Below are positions 1-6,594 of a stretch of DNA of 32,860 nucleotides, piece after piece. The position numbers were made by a program, and so were the translations under genes. The DNA is from a virus: positions 1 to 32,860 of the IMG/VR virus record IMGVR_UViG_3300021373_001554; one strand, given 5' to 3'. The notes under the pieces were generated by a model. It saw only the letters and a list, made by a program, of their open reading frames with translations, did no database searches and was not told where the DNA came from. The stretch's first letter is position 1, and every line of letters starts with the position of its first letter.

Positions 1-123
1 AAGGGTGTTTACGTCAAAGAAGCACAAGGTGTAACGAAGATGGACGAGATATATGTCAAAAAAGATTCTTCAACTGTAGAGAAAATACATCAATCAGTCC
101 CAACAGCACAATTTAATAACTAA
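1..123 (+). CDS. C-terminal end of an unidentified protein (5' truncated by window)
   Basis: An open frame enters from the left edge and stops at TAA 121-123, giving the last 40 residues of a protein (begins KGVYVKEAQGV, ends TAQFNN). The pattern xYVKxxxGVxKxxEIYVKK is similar to the N-terminal part of the protein at 6595 (GAWVKTASNTWKDVDQIYIK), so it may be a related virion protein. The late promoter at 131-138 follows it directly. Function is unknown because most of the gene lies outside the window. Confidence 0.7.
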   Translation, partial: KGVYVKEAQGVTKMDEIYVKKDSSTVEKIHQSVPTAQFNN

Positions 124-130
124 CAAATCG

Positions 131-138
131 TATAAATA
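131..138 (+). promoter_or_regulatory. T4-type late promoter TATAAATA
   Basis: Exact TATAAATA, the element read by gp55-type late sigma factors (a gp55 gene is at 31856). It starts 13 nt before the ATG at 144, so with T4 geometry (motif at -13 to -6) transcription would begin on the A of the start codon. Confidence 0.75.
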
Positions 139-143
139 GTTGT

Positions 144-476
144 ATGGCTATTATCGCAAACTTATTTATTGACCAAGGTACAGACTTTTCAGTTACTGTA
201 GATGTTACAGATACAGATGGTAGTGTTTTAGACCTTGATGGTTATACTGCATCAGCACAAATAAGAAAAACATATTCTTCTTCAAGTGTGAGTGCAACAT
301 TTGGCACATCTATATCTGCATCAAACGGACAAGTTACATTAACATTGAGTGATACAGTTACTGCAGGACTAGGTGCAGGTAGATATGTTTACGATTTAAA
401 TATAGAAAGCTCTGGTGGACAAGTTACAAGAGTTGTAGAAGGTCAAGCAATCGTAACTCCAGGAGTAACGAGGTAA
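144..476 (+). CDS. Small Ig/BppU-like virion protein
   Basis: 110 residues, mostly alternating beta-strand pattern (NLFIDQGTDFSVTVDVTD, then YVYDLNIESSGGQVTRVVEGQAIVTPGVTR). The 'dqGtdf...v.v.d..G...dL.gyta.aqIRk' layout resembles small beta-sandwich proteins (BppU N-domain-like) found among phage baseplate and fibre genes. It starts directly downstream of a late promoter with no room for a Shine-Dalgarno site. It lies 3 nt before the next gene, so the two are probably co-transcribed. A structural role is inferred from context; no catalytic motif is visible. Confidence 0.7.
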   Translation: MAIIANLFIDQGTDFSVTVDVTDTDGSVLDLDGYTASAQIRKTYSSSSVSATFGTSISASNGQVTLTLSDTVTAGLGAGRYVYDLNIESSGGQVTRVVEGQAIVTPGVTR

Positions 477-479
477 ATT

Positions 480-722
480 ATGGCAATAAAAGGTACAGTA
501 TCAAGAGTAGCAACTATTGGTGGAAGAGTTGGTGGTCAAGGCAACATTCGTGCAAAGCAAGTTGCGATTGGTAATTCATCATCAAATGTAAATCTTTCTG
601 CAAAATCAATCAACGAACTTGCAGATGTAAATGCATCAGAAACAGACGACGGTTTACTTTCATACGATGCTGAATCAGATAAATGGACAACTACAACTGT
701 TCTGGATGGTGGAACGTTTTAG
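480..722 (+). CDS. Small fibre-associated protein with DGGTF C-terminus
   Basis: 80 residues. The N-terminal half is basic and glycine-rich (SRVATIGGRVGGQGNIR). The C-terminal half carries the common fibre/collar motif INELADVNASETDDGLLSYD followed by a KW pair, of the 'L.DVd....dGllsYd...dkW' type. It ends in VLDGGTF. Nearly the same C-terminal tail ends the proteins at 871 (AIDGGSF) and 4720 (QIDGGSL). It is probably translated from the same late message as 144-476, with GAGG at 470-473 near the start codon. Likely a virion or fibre-assembly protein; exact role unknown. Confidence 0.7.
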   Translation: MAIKGTVSRVATIGGRVGGQGNIRAKQVAIGNSSSNVNLSAKSINELADVNASETDDGLLSYDAESDKWTTTTVLDGGTF

Positions 723-725
723 TCG

Positions 726-733
726 TATAAATA
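726..733 (+). promoter_or_regulatory. T4-type late promoter TATAAATA
   Basis: Exact TATAAATA just after the stop codon of the gene ending at 722. The predicted transcription start is near 739, leaving a leader of about 130 nt before the ATG at 871, unlike the leaderless arrangement of neighbouring late promoters. Confidence 0.7.
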
Positions 734-738
734 TTCAT

Positions 739-870
739 ACAATCAAGGATACCGACCAGTGAAGGTATCGACCCTCATAGTGAGAGGATAGAATTTTTAC
801 ATTATATATCAGGACTCGAATAGTGCAGGGTCAAATAACATTAATTAATTAATTTTTATAGGAAATAAAA
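739..870 (+). other. Structured 5' leader of the fibre gene at 871
   Basis: 148 nt without a gene. It can fold: GATACC 748-753 pairs perfectly with GGTATC 764-769 (10-nt loop). GACCCT 770-775 pairs perfectly with AGGGTC 827-832, enclosing CTCA/TGAG (774-777/781-784). The two parts look like a diverged direct repeat (CGACC...AGTGA..GG twice, from 753 and 769). An AT-rich unpaired stretch (840-860) and AGGAAA at 860 precede the ATG. It could be a cis-regulatory leader or a small RNA; it matches no family I recognise. Confidence 0.45.
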
Positions 871-2484
871 ATGGCAACAGTAATTCAAATTAAAAGAAGT
901 ACGGGAGCAACGGCGCCTACGGTCTCTGACCTAAGTGAAGGCGAATTAGCATACGTACAGGATAGAACGAATGACGGTGCCAGTGCTAAATTGTTTATAG
1001 AATCAGTAGATTCTTCTTCTAACGCAGTAATCCATGAAGTTGGTGGTAAATATTACACCGATATCATCGATGGTGCTTCGCCAACTCCAGCAAACTTAAT
1101 TGTTGGTAATGGTGCAACAGCAGGTGCAGAGATTCAACTTAGAGAAGATTCAGACAATGGTTCAAACTATGTCGCACTTAAGGCTGCCGATACAATTGGT
1201 TCTAATATTACTTTTACATTACCTTCAGCAGACGGTAGTGCAAACCAAGTATTAGGAACAGACGGCAGTGGTACTTTATCATTCTTATCAACAACATCAA
1301 CACTAGCAGGTGCTTCAGACTCAGATATTTCATCACCTTCAGCAGGACATATTCTTGTACATGACGGAAGTGATTCATTCGACAACGTAGCATTGAGTGG
1401 TGACGTGACTATGGCATCAAGTGGTGCAGTCACAATCGCAAATGACGCTGTTGAAACAGCTATGATTGCAGATAGCAATGTTACAATAGGAAAAATTGAC
1501 TTCTTAGTTGACGAAGATGACATGTCATCTGATTCAGCAGTCAAAGTTCCTTCTCAGCAATCTGTTAAAGCATATGTTGATTCACAAGTTACAGCACAAG
1601 ACTTAGATGTCGCCGCTGATAGTGGAACAGGTGCAGTCGACTTAGACTCACAATCAATCACTTTCACTGGTGGAACAGGTGTAACAACTTCTGCAGCTAA
1701 CCAAGCAGTAACTTTTGCAATCGGTCAGGCAGTTGGAACAACAGACAACGTAACATTTAACAACGTAGACGTTGACGGAACACTTACATCGGACGATATT
1801 ACATCAACAAACATTGCAGCCACAGGTAACTTAACAGTTTCAGGAAACTTAACTGTTAATGGTACTACAACAACTGTAAACTCAACAACAGTATCAATTG
1901 ATGACCCTATTTTCGAATTAGGTGAATCAAGTTCAGATGATAACTTAGATAGAGGTATTAAATTTGCATGGCATAATGGTTCAGATGCTAAAGTCGGTTT
2001 CTTTGGTATGGACGATTCAACAGGGAAATTTACATTTATCCAAGATGCAACAGATACATCTTCAGTCTTCTCAGGAAGTGCTGGTAATGTAGCATTCGGT
2101 GGTATCGAAGGTACTGGTCTCGCTTTAAGTGGTTCAATCACATCTATAGACGGTTCTGCTCCAGCAGCTGGTGAGTTATTAGTAGGTAACGGAAGTAATG
2201 GTGATATGGAACTAGCAACTTTAACTGCTGGTGAAGGTATCGATGTTACTAATGCTGACGGTTCAATCACAATCGCCGCTGAAGTTGGTACTGATTCTAA
2301 CTTAGGTGCTGTTATTGTCGCAGCTGGAGAAGGTATGGACGCATCATACTCTTCAGGTACAGTGACAATCGCTGGTGAAGATGCAACAACTTCTAATAAA
2401 GGTATTGCTTCTTTCTCAGCAGACAACTTCACAGTTTCAAGTGGTGCAGTTACAATCACAGCAATAGACGGTGGTTCATTCTAA
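871..2484 (+). CDS. Large fibre/adhesin-like structural protein
   Basis: 537 residues, very rich in Ser, Thr, Asp, Gly and Ala, low in Cys and aromatics, typical of marine T4-like fibre or adhesin proteins. The N-terminus (MATVIQIKRSTGATAPT, then LSEGELAY) is a recurrent phage fibre start, shared with the gene at 2511. Internal modules: P-x-x-DG-x-x-NQVLGTDGSGTLSF around 118-138; DEDDMSSDSAVKVPSQQSVK at about 214-233, followed by AYVDSQ; NLTVNGTTTTVNSTTVSIDD at about 327-346. Those modules recur in the genes at 3824 and 4953. It ends in AIDGGSF. The start is supported by AGGAAA upstream and the long late leader. The receptor or ligand cannot be predicted. Confidence 0.8.
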   Translation: MATVIQIKRSTGATAPTVSDLSEGELAYVQDRTNDGASAKLFIESVDSSSNAVIHEVGGKYYTDIIDGASPTPANLIVGNGATAGAEIQLREDSDNGSNYVALKAADTIGSNITFTLPSADGSANQVLGTDGSGTLSFLSTTSTLAGASDSDISSPSAGHILVHDGSDSFDNVALSGDVTMASSGAVTIANDAVETAMIADSNVTIGKIDFLVDEDDMSSDSAVKVPSQQSVKAYVDSQVTAQDLDVAADSGTGAVDLDSQSITFTGGTGVTTSAANQAVTFAIGQAVGTTDNVTFNNVDVDGTLTSDDITSTNIAATGNLTVSGNLTVNGTTTTVNSTTVSIDDPIFELGESSSDDNLDRGIKFAWHNGSDAKVGFFGMDDSTGKFTFIQDATDTSSVFSGSAGNVAFGGIEGTGLALSGSITSIDGSAPAAGELLVGNGSNGDMELATLTAGEGIDVTNADGSITIAAEVGTDSNLGAVIVAAGEGMDASYSSGTVTIAGEDATTSNKGIASFSADNFTVSSGAVTITAIDGGSF

Positions 2485-2510
2485 TATACTAACTAAACTG
2501 AGAGGCAAAA

Positions 2511-3335
2511 ATGGCAACAGTAATACAATTTAAAAGGAGTTCAACTGAGAATTCTGTTCCTGCAACTAGTGATTTATCACTAGGGGAACTTGCTATCAAC
2601 ACATATCACGGTAGATTATATACTGAGAAAAATGATGGTAGTGCAGCTGTAGTTGAGATTGGGACTAATCCTTCATCTCTTACTGTTAACGATGCTATAA
2701 CCTTTCCAACAAGTGATGGGTCTAGTGGTCAAGCATTGACCACTAATGGTAGTGGAACTTTAGGGTTCTCAACCTTACCATCATCAGGAGTAGAAACATT
2801 TACATTCTCTATTACATCAACAGGCACTGCAATCAGTGGTGCAGATGATGATAGTAATACACTTACTTACCAAGCAGGTACAGAACAAGTGTATATCAAC
2901 GGTGTAAAACTTGTTGCTGGTTCAGACTATACCACAACAAGTTCAAGTGTTATTACTCTTACAGAAAACGCAATATCAGGTGATGTTGTCGAAGTAGTTG
3001 CAATCACTGATACTCAGAATTTAATTCAAGGGTATTATACTGCAAGTACTTTATCAGCAACAACAGCTGACCAAGTGTTATCTTCAAACGGAATAGCAAA
3101 TAAGGCTATTAAGTATATAATATGTGCCACACATGCTTCCGCTGGAACTCATTCAGCAGAAGTGTTACTAATTAACAATGGAACGAATTCATACTTCGTA
3201 CAATACGGCGATGTTTATTCAAGTTCAAGTTTGTTTTCACTGAGTTCAGATATTGATTCAGGTAATATGAGATTACTCGTAACACCTGCCAATACGAACA
3301 CAACAGTGGATACTTTCCAAATCAGAATGTCATAA
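2511..3335 (+). CDS. Fibre-like structural protein with NGV-type and shared C-terminal domains
   Basis: 274 residues. N-terminus MATVIQFKRSSTEN...LSLGELAIN is paralogous to the start of the 871 protein. A linker of the type ITFPTSDGSSGQALTTNG (about 63-80) is followed by the common fibre domain with YINGVKLVAGSDYTT (about 128-142) and GDVVEVVAI. The C-terminal domain (about 198-274: KYIICATHA...EVLLINNGTN...QYGDVYSS...LLVTPANTNTTVDTF) is homologous to the C-termini of the next two genes. GAGAGG at 2499-2504 is a plausible ribosome site. Likely a virion surface protein. Confidence 0.78.
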   Translation: MATVIQFKRSSTENSVPATSDLSLGELAINTYHGRLYTEKNDGSAAVVEIGTNPSSLTVNDAITFPTSDGSSGQALTTNGSGTLGFSTLPSSGVETFTFSITSTGTAISGADDDSNTLTYQAGTEQVYINGVKLVAGSDYTTTSSSVITLTENAISGDVVEVVAITDTQNLIQGYYTASTLSATTADQVLSSNGIANKAIKYIICATHASAGTHSAEVLLINNGTNSYFVQYGDVYSSSSLFSLSSDIDSGNMRLLVTPANTNTTVDTFQIRMS

Positions 3336-3349
3336 GGAGGATATGAATA

Positions 3350-3760
3350 ATGGCTAAAACAAAAGCATTTGAAATTGCAGAGTTAATTCGTGTCTTCAAA
3401 TACAACACATCAACTGATGAAATTGAAACAACAAAAAGAACTAAAGACAAAAACAAACAAAGAGGTAATGCAACTAAAACTGCTACCGATGAGTTTGCTT
3501 TAGATACTTTTGCTCATGCAGACTTTAGAGCTGCAAGATATATTGTCGCAATGAAAGAAGGCAGTAAATTCCATTCAACTGAAATCATGTTAGTTCATGA
3601 TGGAAGTGATGTAACAATGACACAATATGGTACACTTAAGTCACATTCGTTAGCAACTTTTGATGCAGATATATCTGGTTCAGACGTGCAATTACTTTGC
3701 ACACCAGCATCTACATCATCAACAGTTATTAAGTTCGATAGGACAACAGTTGACGCATAA
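3350..3760 (+). CDS. Small protein with the shared fibre C-terminal domain
   Basis: 136 residues. A lysine/threonine-rich N-terminus of about 55 residues (ETTKRTKDKNKQRGNATKTA) leads into the domain shared with the proteins at 2511 and 3824: ARYIVAMKEG...EIMLVHDGSDVTMTQYGTL...LATFDADISGSDVQLLCTPA. A strong Shine-Dalgarno (AAGGAGG, 3335-3341) precedes the ATG. A rho-independent terminator follows the stop. It is probably a structural or decoration protein; the shared domain has no function I can name. Confidence 0.78.
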   Translation: MAKTKAFEIAELIRVFKYNTSTDEIETTKRTKDKNKQRGNATKTATDEFALDTFAHADFRAARYIVAMKEGSKFHSTEIMLVHDGSDVTMTQYGTLKSHSLATFDADISGSDVQLLCTPASTSSTVIKFDRTTVDA

Positions 3761-3780
3761 TTAACTTTTATAATATGCAG

Positions 3781-3809
3781 AGGGGGACTTTATGTCCCCC
3801 TTTCTTTTT
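3781..3809 (+). terminator. Rho-independent terminator
   Basis: GGGGGAC (3782-3788), loop TTTAT, GTCCCCC (3794-3800), then TTTCTTTTT. It closes the 871-3760 transcription unit and is directly followed by the late promoter at 3811. Confidence 0.9.
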
Positions 3810-3810
3810 G

Positions 3811-3818
3811 TATAAATA
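3811..3818 (+). promoter_or_regulatory. T4-type late promoter TATAAATA
   Basis: TATAAATAGTATT, close to the T4 extended consensus (TATAAATACTATT). It starts 13 nt before the ATG at 3824, so the predicted +1 is the A of the ATG. It sits immediately after a terminator. Confidence 0.85.
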
Positions 3819-3823
3819 GTATT

Positions 3824-4663
3824 ATGGCAACGACAAAGAAATTTTTTGCAGAGTTAGGACTAGAGACAGCACAAGATTTATCTGTTAATGGTAACGCAAC
3901 TATTACAGGTGATTTAACTGTAAATGGTACAACGATTACTGTAAACTCTACAACAACTTCGGTTGCAGACTCGTTGATGGAGTTTGCAAACGCAAATACT
4001 TCTTCTGATACACTTGACATTGGTTTCTATGGAAACTATAATGACGGATTATCAGATGGTGGTGCCAGTGAATATACAGGATTATTCAGAGATGCAAGTG
4101 ATTCAACATGGAAATTATTTGACGGATTAGAAGCAGAACCAACTACTGTAGTCAATACAAGTGGGACAGGATATGCATATGCAGACTTACAAGTAGGTGA
4201 CTTAACAGCAACTACTTTGACAGCAACCAACAGTCTTACAGGTTCTTCTATAACATATCCTACAACAGACGGAACAAATGGGCAAGTTTTAACAACAAAT
4301 GGTTCAGGAACATTATCGTTTGCTGACCCATCAGGAAGTGGTTTAGATGGAGGAACAATTACAACTACCTCAACATCTATTACTAACTTAGATACTTTCT
4401 CAGCATCGTCTTCTAGGGGTGGAAAATATACAGTTACGTTGTCTGATTCAACAAGTGGTGAATATCAAACAACAGAAGTGCATATAATACATGATGGAAG
4501 TTCATCAAGTATGTCTCAATTTGGTACAGTCTTACAAGGTGGAAGTGACGAACTTGCAACATTCTCAACAGATGTGTCAAGCGGAAGTGTCAGATTAAGA
4601 GTTACACCAGCATCAACGAATTCTACTAAAATTTCTTTTAAAAAGATTTTAATAGATGTCTAA
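3824..4663 (+). CDS. Fibre-like structural protein
   Basis: 279 residues. The motif GDLTVNGTTITVNSTTTSVA (about 29-48) matches modules in the genes at 871 and 4953. It is followed by the usual 'DIGFYGNY...YTGLFRDASDSTWKLFDGL' segment (about 65-102), the ITYPTTDGTNGQVLTTNG linker (about 143-160), and the C-terminal domain shared with 2511 and 3350 (about 185-279: EVHIIHDGSSSSMSQFGTV...VRLRVTPASTNSTKISF). The start follows the late promoter by 5 nt and has no Shine-Dalgarno. A virion surface protein is inferred. Confidence 0.8.
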   Translation: MATTKKFFAELGLETAQDLSVNGNATITGDLTVNGTTITVNSTTTSVADSLMEFANANTSSDTLDIGFYGNYNDGLSDGGASEYTGLFRDASDSTWKLFDGLEAEPTTVVNTSGTGYAYADLQVGDLTATTLTATNSLTGSSITYPTTDGTNGQVLTTNGSGTLSFADPSGSGLDGGTITTTSTSITNLDTFSASSSRGGKYTVTLSDSTSGEYQTTEVHIIHDGSSSSMSQFGTVLQGGSDELATFSTDVSSGSVRLRVTPASTNSTKISFKKILIDV

Positions 4664-4679
4664 ACAAAGATATCTATTT

Positions 4680-4687
4680 ACTAAATA
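4680..4687 (+). promoter_or_regulatory. Weak late-promoter variant ACTAAATA
   Basis: ACTAAATA differs from TATAAATA at its first two positions. It lies between genes; the predicted start near 4693 gives a 27-nt leader with AAGGA before the ATG at 4720. The same variant occurs at 26884 and 31047. Confidence 0.35.
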
Positions 4688-4719
4688 CTTGTAATTAACA
4701 TTTACTAACAAGGATACAA

Positions 4720-4953
4720 ATGGCAACTCAAAATTCATTCGTAATAGAATATGGATTAACAGTCGGTTCGACTGAAGTGATAAATTCCTCAGGTAAACTC
4801 CAAGCATCTGCAATATCAGAATTAGACACGGATAATTTATCTGAAGGTTCAACAAACCAATATTTTACTACTGCTAAAGTAGATACACATTTAGCAAACG
4901 CTTCTGCCTCTAAGACCCTTGCAAATGTACAGATTGACGGAGGAAGTTTATAA
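4720..4953 (+). CDS. Small fibre protein paralogous to the start of the 4953 gene
   Basis: 77 residues. The N-terminus (NSFVIEYGLTVGSTEVINSSG) parallels that of the next protein (NFIIKNGLTVGTTEVIDSSG). One copy of the fibre repeat (DNLSEGSTNQYFTTAKVD) follows, and it ends in QIDGGSL, the tail also seen at the ends of the 480 and 871 genes. AAGGA lies 7-8 nt upstream of the start. The stop overlaps the next start (TAATG), so the two are translationally coupled. It may be a short partner or assembly factor for the long protein. Confidence 0.72.
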   Translation: MATQNSFVIEYGLTVGSTEVINSSGKLQASAISELDTDNLSEGSTNQYFTTAKVDTHLANASASKTLANVQIDGGSL

Positions 4954-6563
4954 TGTCATCTAAAAATTTCATAATCAAAAACGGTCTTACAGTAGGTACA
5001 ACAGAGGTTATCGATAGTTCAGGTAACGTTACAGCAAGTGGAGTAGGTGCCGCTGTTCAAGAAGCAATCGCAGATAAAATCGGTGGAATAATCAGTGCAA
5101 CAGGTGGTGCAAGTGCAACATACAATGACGGTGCAGATACAATCGTTATTGACGTTCCAATCACTGATGAAGATGATATGTCTTCAGACAGTGCTACTGC
5201 GATACCATCTCAACAATCAGTTAAAGCATATGTAGATTCTCAAATCTTAACAAAAGATAATTCAGATGAAATTACAGAAGGTTCAACAAACTTATATTTC
5301 ACAAACGCAAGAGCAGATGCTAGAATAACAAACGCATTGATTGATGAAGATGATATGTCATCTAACAGTGCGACTAAAATACCTTCTCAGCAATCTGTTA
5401 AAGCATTCGTTGAATCACAAGTAGCAAGTAAAGATGCTTTATCAGAACTTTCAGGTGATACTGATGATGTCAGTGAAGGTTCAACAAATCTTTACTATAC
5501 AGATGCAAGAGTTAACTCAGCATTCGATACAAGATTAGCAACAAAAGACACAGGTAACTTAAGTGAAGGTTCAAACCTTTATCATACAACTGAAAGAGTG
5601 CAAGATGTTACTGGTGGTCAGTTTGTAACTAATGGTTCACATACAGGTATTTCATTCTCATATGATGATGCTAACGATGGTGCCATTGATGCTACAGTTT
5701 CACTTTCAGGTTTTGATACAGATGACGTTTCAGAAGGTTCAGGTAATTTATACTTTACTAACGCAAGAGCAGACGCCAGAGTTAATGCCGTATTAGCAGA
5801 TACAGATTCATTAGGAGAAGGTTCTTCAAATCTATACTTCACAAACGAAAGAGTTGACGATAGAGTTGCAGACCTTATAGTTGGTGGTTCAAATATCACT
5901 GCAACTTATGATGACGCCGCAGGAACATTAACACTTGCTGGTTCTGCCGCATATGCAGATTCAGATGCCAGAGGTGCTATCAGTGTAACAGATAGTGGCG
6001 GAGATGGTTCACTTGCATATAATTCATCAACAGGTGTAATTACATACACAGGTCCAAGTGCTTCAGAAGTTCAAGCACATATTACTGCTGGAACAGGTGT
6101 TTCAGTAAGTTCAGGTGAAGTAAGTATTGGACAGGCAGTTGCTACAACAAGTAATGTTCAGTTTGGTAACTTGACATTATCAGGCAACTTAACAGTTAAC
6201 GGTTCAACAGTAACCAACAGTGCGACAAACACAACAATCGAAGATGCATTAATCGAATTAGGGTCTGGTAACACAGGTGCTAACTCTAATGACCTTGGTC
6301 TAGTTTTAGAAAGAGGTTCAACAGGTGATAACGCATTTATGGGTTGGGACGAAAGTGAAGACAGATTCGTAGTTGCAACAACAACGGCGACAGGTGCTTC
6401 AACTGGTGCATTGTCATTAACAGATGCTAACTTTAGAGCATCACAAATATCAACATCATACGCATCAAATAGTGGTGGTGTTGCTAGGAATATATATCAA
6501 TCAACTTCTGCCCCAGGTAGTTCAGACGGTGCAGTTGGTGATTTATGGATTTTATACTCTTAA
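4953..6563 (+). CDS. Large repeat-containing tail-fibre-like protein
   Basis: 536 residues. After the GLTVGTTEVIDSSG start come two DEDDMSS[DN]SAT..PSQQSVKA[YF]V motifs (about 73-95 and 132-153) and five copies of the EGS-x-NLYFTNAR type repeat (about 106-124, 171-189, 201-217, 257-275, 286-304). The module LTVNGSTVTNSATNTTIEDA lies in the C-terminal third (around 420). The C-terminus (APGSSDGAVGDLWILYS) is a common end of phage fibre proteins. These repeats are known from long phage fibres as beta-rich shaft or collar segments. It probably forms a virion fibre used in adsorption; the receptor is unknown. Confidence 0.82.
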   Translation: MSSKNFIIKNGLTVGTTEVIDSSGNVTASGVGAAVQEAIADKIGGIISATGGASATYNDGADTIVIDVPITDEDDMSSDSATAIPSQQSVKAYVDSQILTKDNSDEITEGSTNLYFTNARADARITNALIDEDDMSSNSATKIPSQQSVKAFVESQVASKDALSELSGDTDDVSEGSTNLYYTDARVNSAFDTRLATKDTGNLSEGSNLYHTTERVQDVTGGQFVTNGSHTGISFSYDDANDGAIDATVSLSGFDTDDVSEGSGNLYFTNARADARVNAVLADTDSLGEGSSNLYFTNERVDDRVADLIVGGSNITATYDDAAGTLTLAGSAAYADSDARGAISVTDSGGDGSLAYNSSTGVITYTGPSASEVQAHITAGTGVSVSSGEVSIGQAVATTSNVQFGNLTLSGNLTVNGSTVTNSATNTTIEDALIELGSGNTGANSNDLGLVLERGSTGDNAFMGWDESEDRFVVATTTATGASTGALSLTDANFRASQISTSYASNSGGVARNIYQSTSAPGSSDGAVGDLWILYS

Positions 6564-6569
6564 TAAATA
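6562..6569 (+). promoter_or_regulatory. Possible late promoter AATAAATA
   Basis: AATAAATA overlaps the stop of the 4953 gene; the predicted start near 6575 would give a 20-nt leader with GGAAA before the ATG at 6595. One mismatch to TATAAATA and AT-rich surroundings make this uncertain. Confidence 0.35.
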
Positions 6570-6594
6570 AGAGTTTACATTTTTGGAAAATTAA

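Noticed and set aside
747-832. Structured leader considered as a tRNA
   Set aside because: It does not show a cloverleaf with a 7-bp acceptor stem, a TTC arm or a CCA end.
1725-2459. Long open frame on the - strand opposite the 871 gene
   Set aside because: It is the antisense of a Ser/Thr/Ala-rich repeat gene, gives a low-complexity Val/Pro/Ser protein, and has no ribosome site or promoter. The same holds for other antisense frames (for example 1167-1544 and 25848-26390).
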